Below, one piece after another: positions 1 to 8,333 of a stretch of 64,000 bases of DNA. The position numbers and the translations under genes are program-made. Source of the DNA: Desulfobacter latus (lineage in GTDB: Bacteria > Desulfobacterota > Desulfobacteria > Desulfobacterales > Desulfobacteraceae); contig NZ_JACADJ010000012.1 of NCBI RefSeq assembly GCF_013389365.1, forward strand, positions 1-64,000, in the 5' to 3' direction. The notes beneath the pieces were generated by a model. That model was not told the DNA's origin. It was given only the letters and a program-made list of their open reading frames with translations, and ran no database searches. Numbering within the stretch: the first letter of the stretch is position 1; every line of letters begins with the position of its first letter.

Positions 1-102
1 TTGTTCAATTCTAAAGTACACTAAAGGAACGTGCTGTTCACAGTATTTTTTTTAAAAAATAATTTTCAGCATCTCAAAAACACATTTTGATTTTACGAAG
101 TG

Positions 103-3100
103 TCAAACGGAAAATGAAGGATGCCCAATCTCTTTATGTTTTTTTACCTTTTCAAGGGCTTCCACCCCGTCCCGGGCAACAATAACCGTCATGCTTTTTT
201 CTTCGAGAATACTTGAAAGCGCAAAAACATTTCTGATATCGTCATCAACAATCAGAACCGTTTTTTCACCCAGTACGGTTTCTTTGTCATGCACCATTTT
301 CAATATTTTTTGTTTATCCCTGGGAAGATTTGATTCAACACGATGCAGGAACAAGGCGGATTCTTCCAGGAGCCGCTCCGGCGATTTGGCGCCTTTGATA
401 ATGATGCTCTCCGTATACCGGCGAAGCTGTTTATCTTCTTTTTCCGATAATTCCCTGCCGGTGTAAACGATAACCGGAATCCTGGATAATAAATGATTTT
501 TATTTATTTTTTCAAGCAGCTCAAATCCGGACATATCTTCCAGGCCAAGGTCCAGTACCATACAGTCAAACAGCTCTTCTGAAAGCTTCTGATATGCGTC
601 ATTCCCGGTTGACACAATCGTCGTAACAACATCCCCGTTGCCAATCAGCTCCTTCATACTTTCGCTTTGGATGGGATCATCCTCTACGATTAAAAGATTT
701 TTAATCGGTTTGGAAATGATATTTTCAATATTTGCAAAGGTTTCATCAACCTTTTCGAGGGTGAGCGGTTTGGATAAAAACCCGATAGCGCCCATGCGCA
801 TGGCATCCATAGCCCCTTCACTTGCGGACATGAAATGAACCGGGATATGACTCAGGCTGGAATTATTTTTCAATCGTTCCATAACCGTCCAGCCATCGAT
901 ACCGGGCAGCCCAATATCTAGGATAATGGCACTGGGCAGATAATATTCGGCAAAATGAAGCCCGGTTTCCCCGTTTTCAGCCACGATGCATTTGAAACCA
1001 CGTTCTCTTGAAAAATCCCGCATCAGTTTGGCTGATTTATAGTCATCTTCAATAATCAGCAGCACCTTGTCCCCTGGATTTAATTTTTTTCTGTCATCCC
1101 TGACGAATTCAGTCTCAAAAGACACGCCTTCCGGCAGATCCGGTTGTTTTGAGGTTTTTTCCGGTACCGGTTTCCGTACCGGCACCGCCGGTTTCGGCAC
1201 ACTATTTTCCCCGACTTGAATTTTCGATGGCTGATTTTCACGATTTTCAGGAATGACAATAGTAAAGGTGCTGCCCTGACCCACACGGCTTTCAAGATGA
1301 ATAAATCCACCAAGCAGTTTGGCAAGTTCTCTTGAAATAGACAACCCGAGACCGGTTCCGCCGTATTTGCGGCTGGTACTGCCGTCGGCCTGCTGAAACG
1401 CCTCAAAAATAACGGCCTGTTTATCTTCCGGAATTCCGATGCCGTCATCCCTGACAGCAAAAGCAATCGACGTATCGACCTTCAGATCCGTATCCATAAC
1501 GATATCCACGGCCGGGCGGGATATATTAAGGTCAACGGCCCCCTCTGTTGTAAATTTAAACGCATTTGTCAGCAGATTTTTTAAAATCTGCTGGAGGCGG
1601 AGATGATCCGTTTGAATGGTTCCCGGTGCTGCCGGGTCAACATTGATATTGAAACCGACCTGTTTTTGTTCGGAAATATCCTTAAAGGTCCGGTTCAGAT
1701 CTTTCACTATACTTTTAACCTCAACATCCTCTGTCATGATTTCGACCCTGCCGGATTCAATTTTTGACAGATCAAGAATTTCGTTAATCAGGTTCAACAG
1801 GTCTTTGCCTGATGAATGAATGGTTGAAGCGGATTGAATCTGCTTTTCGGTCAGGTTTTCATCTTTGTTATTTGACAGAATCTGGGAGAGGATAAGGATA
1901 CTGTTCAGCGGGGTTCTTAATTCATGAGACATATTCGCAAGGAATTCAGACTTATATTTACTGGCAATTTCAACTTCCTTTGCCTTATTTTCAATAATGA
2001 CCTGGGCATTCTCCAGGTCTTCATTCCTCCGGCGCATCTCTTCCTGCTGCTTTTCCAGTTTATTGGCATGGGTTTCCAACTCTTCATTGGTGACGCGAAG
2101 TTCTTCCTGCTGGGCCTGGAGTTCAGCTTCCGATTCTTTTAATTTATCGGCCTGCTCTTCGAGCTCTTCATTGGTGACGCGAAGCTCTTCCTGCTGGGCC
2201 TGGAGTTCAGCTTTCGATACCTTAAGTTCCTGGGTCTGTGCTTCCAGTTTTTTGTTTTTTAACTCCAGTTCAGCCTGCTGCTCTTGGGCTTGTTTATATA
2301 ACGCTTTAATCGTCTGCTGGGATCTTACCGTATTCATGAGAATCGCCGTATTATCCGTATTTTGTTTGATGAAATCAAGCTGCAGCGCTGTAAATCGATT
2401 GACGGACCCCACCAGGAATACCCCTAAAAGATCTTCGTCATAAACCAGCGGGACAATCAAATAATTCAGTGCCGGGCGTTCTCCCGCGCCATAGTTGATC
2501 TTGGGACCATCATCTTCCACATCCGTAAAATTAATTATTTCTCTTTCCGCCGCTGCCTGGCCGACCATGCCCTCACCGATTTTAATATGATTGAAATTAC
2601 CTTTTCGGTCTGTAAATGCATAGCTGCCGATCAGCTTCAGATCGCTTTCGCTGCACTGATACACCGCCCCGATCTGGGCGTTAAGGTGTTTGACGATAAA
2701 AGAGATAAATTGCTGTGCCAGCGACTGATCGTCATGTTCGCCGCGCATGGCATCATTCAAACCTTCTTTTCCGTTTCTCAGCCAGGCGCGTCTATAAAGA
2801 TCTCCTGCCATCCGGTTCAACGCATCAGCCAGTTGTCCAAGCTCATCTTTTTGATCCAATTCAATTTTCTTTTCAAAATTTCCTTCTGAAATGGCCTGTG
2901 CAAATTTCATATCCTCAATAATCGGCCTGGTAAATTTCCGTGCCATAATAAATGCCGCAACACCGATCAAAATAATTAAAACCGAGGAAATGCCCAATCC
3001 CTTTTTAATAATCGTTCTAACCGGGGATTCAACCTCGAATTTATCAATTTTAGAGATCAGATACCATTCAACACCATTGACATCCAGACGATTGTAAGCG

Positions 3101-3978
3101 GCGAGAACTTTTTTTCCGGCACTGTCAATATACGTACCATGGCTTCCTTTGACGCCATATTTTACTGCATCGTCCCAGTAATTCAAAGTACCCAGAGCAA
3201 CGCCGGTAACATATCTGCCGCCCCCCATGGTCCGAAGGTCCGTCCTCAACTCAAATCGCTTGTTTTTTTTACTCCAGCCGACAATGTAGGATTCACCGGT
3301 CTGCCCCATCCCTTTTCTTGATTCAATGATGTTTGTTAAAAAGGAGGCAGGCCACTGAACAACAATCACTGCAATTAATTTTTTTTGTGAATCAAAAACC
3401 GGTTCGCCGTAAAAAGCACTCTGGATTCCCCCTGACGGCTCATAAGATGCGAAATCCTCAACACCCCCTTTTTCTGATTCGACAACTTCCTGAAATACGT
3501 TTGCAAGGCCGGACGCTTTGAACGTATCACTTAATAAGTCAGCACGCCTGTGGATTTTTCCTTCAGTACTCAGCAATACGTTTCCGCTTTGTACGTCAAC
3601 AACGAGAAGATCTTTGTAGTTGTGCATTTTACTATACGCTTTAAGATACTGGATGTAAGCGTTTATTTGTTGTTCCGAATCCACAAGCGGCCCGCCATTG
3701 ATTTTTTTTTGATCGGCAATCAAATCATTAATCAATTTAATGGTCTGGGGGTCCCGGGCAATCATCTGAATGGAAGTGTAATGATCTCTGAAAGTATTCT
3801 GGAGCTCATTTCGCCTCAGTTCCTGCACAGTGATCAACTGATTGAACGATTTATCCATCAGTGCCTCTATTGCCATTCGACTGCTGAAAAATCCCGCGAT
3901 ACAGAGTGGAATAATCCCGGTAAAAATGAATAGAGAGACCAGTTTGGGGCCGATATTGATGTCACTGAATTTTAGCAT
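103..3978 (-). CDS. dCache-HAMP-GAF hybrid sensor histidine kinase with three receivers, the last truncated
   Basis: Membrane-bound hybrid histidine kinase of 1291 aa. TM1 lies at about residues 12-32, followed by a periplasmic Cache-type sensor region. TM2 is at about 326-345, HAMP at 345-400 and GAF at about 425-565. A heptad-rich coiled coil (566-675) carries two near-identical copies of the unit ELQAQQEELRVTNEELE. HisKA holds SHELRTP near 683 and HATPase_c shows GIGIPEDK and GGTGLGLSISREL. Receiver 1 (about 970-1080) and receiver 2 (1089-1216) each keep their phospho-acceptor Asp. Receiver 3 begins at about 1238 (TVLIVDDDIRNV) but stops about 50 residues in, before the phospho-acceptor. 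The ATG has GAGGAC six bases upstream. A terminator-like hairpin separates it from the next operon, so it is probably transcribed alone. The ligand is unknown; the architecture assignment is firm. Confidence 0.9.
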   Translation of the reverse strand: MLKFSDINIGPKLVSLFIFTGIIPLCIAGFFSSRMAIEALMDKSFNQLITVQELRRNELQNTFRDHYTSIQMIARDPQTIKLINDLIADQKKINGGPLVDSEQQINAYIQYLKAYSKMHNYKDLLVVDVQSGNVLLSTEGKIHRRADLLSDTFKASGLANVFQEVVESEKGGVEDFASYEPSGGIQSAFYGEPVFDSQKKLIAVIVVQWPASFLTNIIESRKGMGQTGESYIVGWSKKNKRFELRTDLRTMGGGRYVTGVALGTLNYWDDAVKYGVKGSHGTYIDSAGKKVLAAYNRLDVNGVEWYLISKIDKFEVESPVRTIIKKGLGISSVLIILIGVAAFIMARKFTRPIIEDMKFAQAISEGNFEKKIELDQKDELGQLADALNRMAGDLYRRAWLRNGKEGLNDAMRGEHDDQSLAQQFISFIVKHLNAQIGAVYQCSESDLKLIGSYAFTDRKGNFNHIKIGEGMVGQAAAEREIINFTDVEDDGPKINYGAGERPALNYLIVPLVYDEDLLGVFLVGSVNRFTALQLDFIKQNTDNTAILMNTVRSQQTIKALYKQAQEQQAELELKNKKLEAQTQELKVSKAELQAQQEELRVTNEELEEQADKLKESEAELQAQQEELRVTNEELETHANKLEKQQEEMRRRNEDLENAQVIIENKAKEVEIASKYKSEFLANMSHELRTPLNSILILSQILSNNKDENLTEKQIQSASTIHSSGKDLLNLINEILDLSKIESGRVEIMTEDVEVKSIVKDLNRTFKDISEQKQVGFNINVDPAAPGTIQTDHLRLQQILKNLLTNAFKFTTEGAVDLNISRPAVDIVMDTDLKVDTSIAFAVRDDGIGIPEDKQAVIFEAFQQADGSTSRKYGGTGLGLSISRELAKLLGGFIHLESRVGQGSTFTIVIPENRENQPSKIQVGENSVPKPAVPVRKPVPEKTSKQPDLPEGVSFETEFVRDDRKKLNPGDKVLLIIEDDYKSAKLMRDFSRERGFKCIVAENGETGLHFAEYYLPSAIILDIGLPGIDGWTVMERLKNNSSLSHIPVHFMSASEGAMDAMRMGAIGFLSKPLTLEKVDETFANIENIISKPIKNLLIVEDDPIQSESMKELIGNGDVVTTIVSTGNDAYQKLSEELFDCMVLDLGLEDMSGFELLEKINKNHLLSRIPVIVYTGRELSEKEDKQLRRYTESIIIKGAKSPERLLEESALFLHRVESNLPRDKQKILKMVHDKETVLGEKTVLIVDDDIRNVFALSSILEEKSMTVIVARDGVEALEKVKKHKEIGHPSFSV

Positions 3979-4000
3979 ATAGCGTCCTCAAGTTTCGGAT

Positions 4001-4046
4001 AAAAGCAAAAAAATCCAAGCTGCAGTCGACATTTATACTTGGATTT
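4001..4046 (-). terminator. Rho-independent-type terminator of the signalling operon
   Basis: On the minus strand a 9-bp perfect stem (AAATCCAAG/CTTGGATTT) with an 18-base loop is followed by a T-rich run. It lies 39 bases after the stop of the PAS-GAF gene and just upstream of the next gene's ribosome site. The loop is large, so strength is uncertain. Confidence 0.55.
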
Positions 4047-4084
4047 ATCAGTCACTTCAACGATCTTTGGCGTTTGATAGACTC

Positions 4085-5425
4085 CTATTCCTCATAACCA
4101 TCCATATCTGAATAATATTTTTTAATACAATCCGGGCAGATGCCGTGAGTTAAATCAGCCTCAGAGTTTTCTTGGATATATACATCAACTTGATTCCAAT
4201 ATCCTTTGTCATCGCGTATTTTTTTACAGTGTGAACAAATCGGAAGCAGGCCGGATAATTTTTTGACATTTGCCAGTGCCTCGGTCAGTTCATTGATCAG
4301 TTTGACTTTTTCTTTCTCTGCGGTTTGTCGCCTCTCCTGGAGATGAGCGTTTCTAAATGCGATTGCGACCAGTTCCGAGAAGCCTTCGGCAATTCTGATA
4401 TCAGTGTTTGTAAAATCAGATCGTTTATTGATAAAAGACATCACACCTACGGCGTTATTATTCACGACCAACGGCGCAAACAAAACGTTCCTGGGACATA
4501 ATTGTCCCGGAGACAAGCTGTTTTGATTTCCGCTGATTGGAAGATGGTTGATATAATCTGCCTGAATGGATTGAGACGTTTCCTGCTCAAGGCTTGCAAT
4601 CTGTTTTTGCAACTTTTTATATTCCCGATTTGAAATATTGTCAAACTCAGGGAATAAAACGTGTTCGTCCTTTCCCTCTTCAGCGCGCAGTGTGATGTAT
4701 CCAAACGTTGCCCCAACAACCCGGGAACAGATTTCCATTATGCTGAGAGCCGTCCGAGAAAAATCTTCCTGTTCAATGATCAAACGCGCCGCTTCCAGAA
4801 GATATGAAATTTCAGATTCTTTTTTTTGCATCGCTTTGAGTGCTTTTTGGGATTGTCTTTTTGCATGCTGCAGGTCTGTAATATCTGTAATGGTAACAAG
4901 CAACTCCTCCGTGGGTCGCGTGTGATCTGTATTCAAGCCGGCCTCCTGCCGGCAGGCCTCGATCAATATATCAAGAAATTGGTGTTTTTTGACTTTGAGT
5001 CTCGCTTCAATCTGTTTGCCCTGGGGAGATTTGAAAAACGCTTTGTAACGGGCTCTGAACGCATCGGCATCAGTCTTGTCCAATAAATCGGCAAAGGCCT
5101 GCCCTGATTGTTTTAAAGCCATCCCATCAATCAGCGTCATGAATGTGGCGTTAAATTGTTTGATAATACCGACAGGATCAAGCACCACATAACTTATCGG
5201 GGCCTGTTCAAACAACTGGACATATTTGTGACGGTTGATTTCAAGATTTTTCTGAATTCTAATCAGCTCTTCGTTCTGGATCTCAATTTCTATCTGGTGG
5301 ATCTGTAATTCTTCAAAAAGCTTCTGAATATCTTGCCTGTTCATTGCATCAGTAAGTTTCGGCATCTTGGTGAGGCGTGCGGCAGCCTTTTTTCGTAATT
5401 TATCCATATTATCATCCAAACTCAT
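4085..5425 (-). CDS. PAS-GAF protein with C-terminal CxxC/CxxC module, no catalytic output
   Basis: Protein of 446 aa. The N-terminal helical region (1-65, heptad-like) leads into a PAS domain (about 68-185, ending in the typical VTITDITDLQHAKR), a coiled coil, a GAF domain (about 205-365) and a second short coil. The last 50 residues form a compact module, LLPICSHCKKIRDDKGYW followed by HGICPDCIKKYY. This is a four-cysteine, probably metal-binding tail found at the ends of many PAS/GAF/REC proteins. There is no kinase, cyclase or DNA-binding domain, so it is likely a sensor or scaffold partner of the kinases encoded upstream. The start has GGGGAGG ten bases upstream. It lies 16 bases after the CheBR fusion and is the last gene of the operon. 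Confidence 0.8.
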   Translation of the reverse strand: MSLDDNMDKLRKKAAARLTKMPKLTDAMNRQDIQKLFEELQIHQIEIEIQNEELIRIQKNLEINRHKYVQLFEQAPISYVVLDPVGIIKQFNATFMTLIDGMALKQSGQAFADLLDKTDADAFRARYKAFFKSPQGKQIEARLKVKKHQFLDILIEACRQEAGLNTDHTRPTEELLVTITDITDLQHAKRQSQKALKAMQKKESEISYLLEAARLIIEQEDFSRTALSIMEICSRVVGATFGYITLRAEEGKDEHVLFPEFDNISNREYKKLQKQIASLEQETSQSIQADYINHLPISGNQNSLSPGQLCPRNVLFAPLVVNNNAVGVMSFINKRSDFTNTDIRIAEGFSELVAIAFRNAHLQERRQTAEKEKVKLINELTEALANVKKLSGLLPICSHCKKIRDDKGYWNQVDVYIQENSEADLTHGICPDCIKKYYSDMDGYEE

Positions 5426-5441
5426 ATCGTTTCTACCTCCC

Positions 5442-8333
5442 CTAATTTTTTACCGAAGGCTGGTTTTTTAAAAACAGAGCGATTCGGTCTTCTGCTAAAG
5501 AGAAGGCTATAAAGTCAGCTGAAGACACCCCTTCTTTTTTAACCGGAATATGAATTCGTTCAATCAAATTTTCATTCATTGAACGCACTATCCGGGATTG
5601 TATTTTCAACGATTTATATTCCGGCCATATCCGGTAAAATGATTTCCCCTTAAATGAAGACAAATAATTATCCGAGTCCGGACCCAGGCAGGGGAAAAAA
5701 TTTTCCAGAATCAATTGATTATTGGACCGCCTTTTGAAAATGTAAATTTTCGAAGTATTTTGTTCGCAGATCAAAGACAACAACAGTTCCTGCAAGAGTT
5801 TTAATTCAACACGAGCTTTCTCTTGTAAGGATTCGTCGAAAAAAGTCAGAATGGTTCCCGAATAGGAATCAGGACCGATATAATACGGTAAAATGCGGAT
5901 AATGAAATGAGAACCGTCCTTCAAACTTCTTTTTACACTGACCATTTTATTGTTTTTCTGTACGGATTCAATGGCTTTCATCAGATTGAAGTCAACAATA
6001 CTATGTGCAAGGTCGGAAATCGGTCTGCCGATGTCTTTTTCAAGAATGTTGAAGACCCGGGTCAGACCCGGTGAGTTCTTCCGGATATCATTGTTCTCAT
6101 CCAGAATCAGAATTTCGATCCCCATACCGGTCAGAAGATTTTCAACGTCATTATTCATTTCAGTCAGTTCGATGATCTTATTCTGATACTCGGAGTTGAC
6201 GGTGAACAGTTCTTCATTGGTTGACTGAAGCTCTTCATTGGTACTCTGAAGTTCCTCGTTGCTTGACAAAAGCTCTTCGTTGGTTGCCTGAAGTTCCTCG
6301 TTCGACGTTTCAAGCTCTTCAATCGTTGCCTGCAGGTTCTCGTTCGAGAACTGAAGTTCCTGTTCCAGATCCCGGATCCTTTGCTGCACATCCGCTCCTA
6401 TATCATAGATCCCTTCATGGGCTGTTTCATCTCTGCAGACAGGCGGTTTCATCTCTTCGAAGAAAACAGCGACCAAATTTTCATGGTCTTTTTTTTCCGG
6501 CAGCGGAATGATCCGGAGGTTTATTTTTTTCGATTTTAATCCGCCATCAATTTTTATGTTGGCGTATGTTAACTCTTCCCCGGACCGGAACACTCTCTGA
6601 ATGCCGGTTGCCAGCGGGATGGAGAGATCTTTGATGGCCATTTTATTGATATTGTATTCAACCCGGCCCGAGGGCACTTTAAAATATGCGTCGGCATTAC
6701 CGAAAACATGGAGGATATCCATCTGCTCATTGACGATGATCGATAACGGAAGAAATGAATTTTCCAGTACATTCATGTATCGGTTCATCATGTCATTGTT
6801 CTCGATATGTCGGAAGCGCCTGAATGTTTCCCTGAATAAAAAAGAGGACGGGGTCCGCTGACGCGGCCTGTTTTCCGTGACAGCACCGATTGGGTCCATT
6901 AAACTGTTTTGTTTGCCGGAGGACCGGTAGATGTTATATCTTTGATGTACTGTTTCAAAGCAATCATCCATGTCCCCGATGGTTTCTGACGTTCCCAGAA
7001 AAAGAATCCCGCCCGGATTCAGTGAAAAATTGAACATTTCCATTGCCTTCTGCTGCAAAATCGGCTGCAGGTAAATCAACAGGTTTCGGCATGAAATCAT
7101 GTCGATTTTAGTGAACGGCGGATCTTTGACCAGATTATGCTGGGCGAACACCACCATTTCTCTGATATGACGGGCAATCTGATAATGCTCCTCTTTGCGG
7201 TAAAAGTATTTGCCAAGCATTCTAGGCGTTAAATCGGCTGCAATACTCTCAGGGTATGTCCCGTTCCCCGCATGAACAATGGCGTCACGATCAAGATCTG
7301 TTGCAAAAATTTTAATATCCCTTGCCACCCCGAGATTCTGCATGGCTTCTTTGGCAAGAATAGCGATCGTATAGGCTTCCTCACCGGTGGAGCAGGCCGT
7401 TACCCAGAACCGGAGTTCTCTGTTTTTGGCCTGGTCGATCAGATCGACCAGGCTCTCCATAAGCGCTTCCATGGCATCTGCATCCCTGAAAAAGCTGGTT
7501 ACGCCAATGAGCAATTCTTTGTAGAGCGTCATAATTTCGACTGGGTATTTCTCAAGATATCTGACATAATCACTGAGCCTGTCTATCTGATTGACGCTCA
7601 TACGCCGCTGTATCCGCCTGGTGATCGTTGACGGTTTATAATAGGTGAAATCGACTTTTGTTTTTTCTCTCAATTTCGTAAATATCCGGCTCAAGCCGCT
7701 TTCATCTTCAAGCAGGGTTTTATTGGTTTTTCTCCCAATAACATAAGGGTGTCCCACGTATGCCATTAATTGTTCCGGCATGTTTTTGGGCGGTAGAATA
7801 AAGTCCGGCACACCGGTAGAAACGGCCGCTCTGGGCATGCCGTTAAACTTGCAGGTGGTCTCATCCTGCACCATCACCATACCGCCCTGTTCCTTTATTG
7901 CCCGGACGCCGCGGGCACCGTCACTGCCTGTGCCCGATAATATAATGGCAATGGCCCGTTCCGCCTTATCTTCGGCAAGAGATCTTAAAAAAATATCGAT
8001 GGGAAGATTTATCCCCCTTGTATTATCTTTTTCTTTCAAAACCAACCGGCCGTGGAAGATCGACAAGTTCTTTTTAGGCGGAATCATATATATATTGTTG
8101 GGTTTCACAGCCATTCCATCTGCAGAACGGTGTACCGGTATTTTGGTTTTTTTTGAAAGCAGTTCAACCATCAGGCTTTTGTAATCCGGTGAGAGATGCT
8201 GGACAACAATAAATGCCAGATTGCTTTTTTCCGGCATGTGACTGAAGAATTCTTCAATGGCTTCAAGCCCGCCGGCAGACGCTCCGATACCGACGTAATG
8301 CACCACAGGGCTATCGCTTGCGCCTTTTTTCAT
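5442..8333 (-). CDS. CheB-CheR fusion with coiled coil and PAS
   Basis: Protein of 963 aa combining both chemoreceptor-modifying activities. The CheB methylesterase domain (about 12-195) shows the catalytic GASAGG Ser, VQHL His and GTGSDG Asp. CheR follows: an N-terminal all-alpha part (about 210-265, with arginine-rich ITRRIQRRM) and the SAM-binding methyltransferase (270-470, ACSTGEEAYT, ATDLDRDAI, SCRNLLIYL). A coiled coil of NEELQ/STNEEL repeats (about 648-718) leads to a PAS domain (724-835) and an unassigned C-terminal stretch. Its ATG overlaps the upstream gene's stop (ATGA), so the genes are translationally coupled. No MCP, CheA or flagellar gene is present here. This class (CheB-CheR-PAS fusions beside hybrid kinases) probably regulates kinases or non-motility targets rather than chemotaxis; that role is inference. 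Confidence 0.88.
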   Translation of the reverse strand: MKKGASDSPVVHYVGIGASAGGLEAIEEFFSHMPEKSNLAFIVVQHLSPDYKSLMVELLSKKTKIPVHRSADGMAVKPNNIYMIPPKKNLSIFHGRLVLKEKDNTRGINLPIDIFLRSLAEDKAERAIAIILSGTGSDGARGVRAIKEQGGMVMVQDETTCKFNGMPRAAVSTGVPDFILPPKNMPEQLMAYVGHPYVIGRKTNKTLLEDESGLSRIFTKLREKTKVDFTYYKPSTITRRIQRRMSVNQIDRLSDYVRYLEKYPVEIMTLYKELLIGVTSFFRDADAMEALMESLVDLIDQAKNRELRFWVTACSTGEEAYTIAILAKEAMQNLGVARDIKIFATDLDRDAIVHAGNGTYPESIAADLTPRMLGKYFYRKEEHYQIARHIREMVVFAQHNLVKDPPFTKIDMISCRNLLIYLQPILQQKAMEMFNFSLNPGGILFLGTSETIGDMDDCFETVHQRYNIYRSSGKQNSLMDPIGAVTENRPRQRTPSSFLFRETFRRFRHIENNDMMNRYMNVLENSFLPLSIIVNEQMDILHVFGNADAYFKVPSGRVEYNINKMAIKDLSIPLATGIQRVFRSGEELTYANIKIDGGLKSKKINLRIIPLPEKKDHENLVAVFFEEMKPPVCRDETAHEGIYDIGADVQQRIRDLEQELQFSNENLQATIEELETSNEELQATNEELLSSNEELQSTNEELQSTNEELFTVNSEYQNKIIELTEMNNDVENLLTGMGIEILILDENNDIRKNSPGLTRVFNILEKDIGRPISDLAHSIVDFNLMKAIESVQKNNKMVSVKRSLKDGSHFIIRILPYYIGPDSYSGTILTFFDESLQEKARVELKLLQELLLSLICEQNTSKIYIFKRRSNNQLILENFFPCLGPDSDNYLSSFKGKSFYRIWPEYKSLKIQSRIVRSMNENLIERIHIPVKKEGVSSADFIAFSLAEDRIALFLKNQPSVKN

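Noticed and set aside
1997-2443. 148-codon plus-strand frame opposite the kinase coiled coil
   Set aside because: It is a Ser/Cys-rich antisense shadow of the Glu/Gln-rich coiled coil, without a ribosome site.
5442-8333. CheB-CheR fusion as evidence of a chemotaxis operon
   Set aside because: No MCP, CheA, CheW or flagellar gene occurs in the window; neighbours are hybrid kinases.
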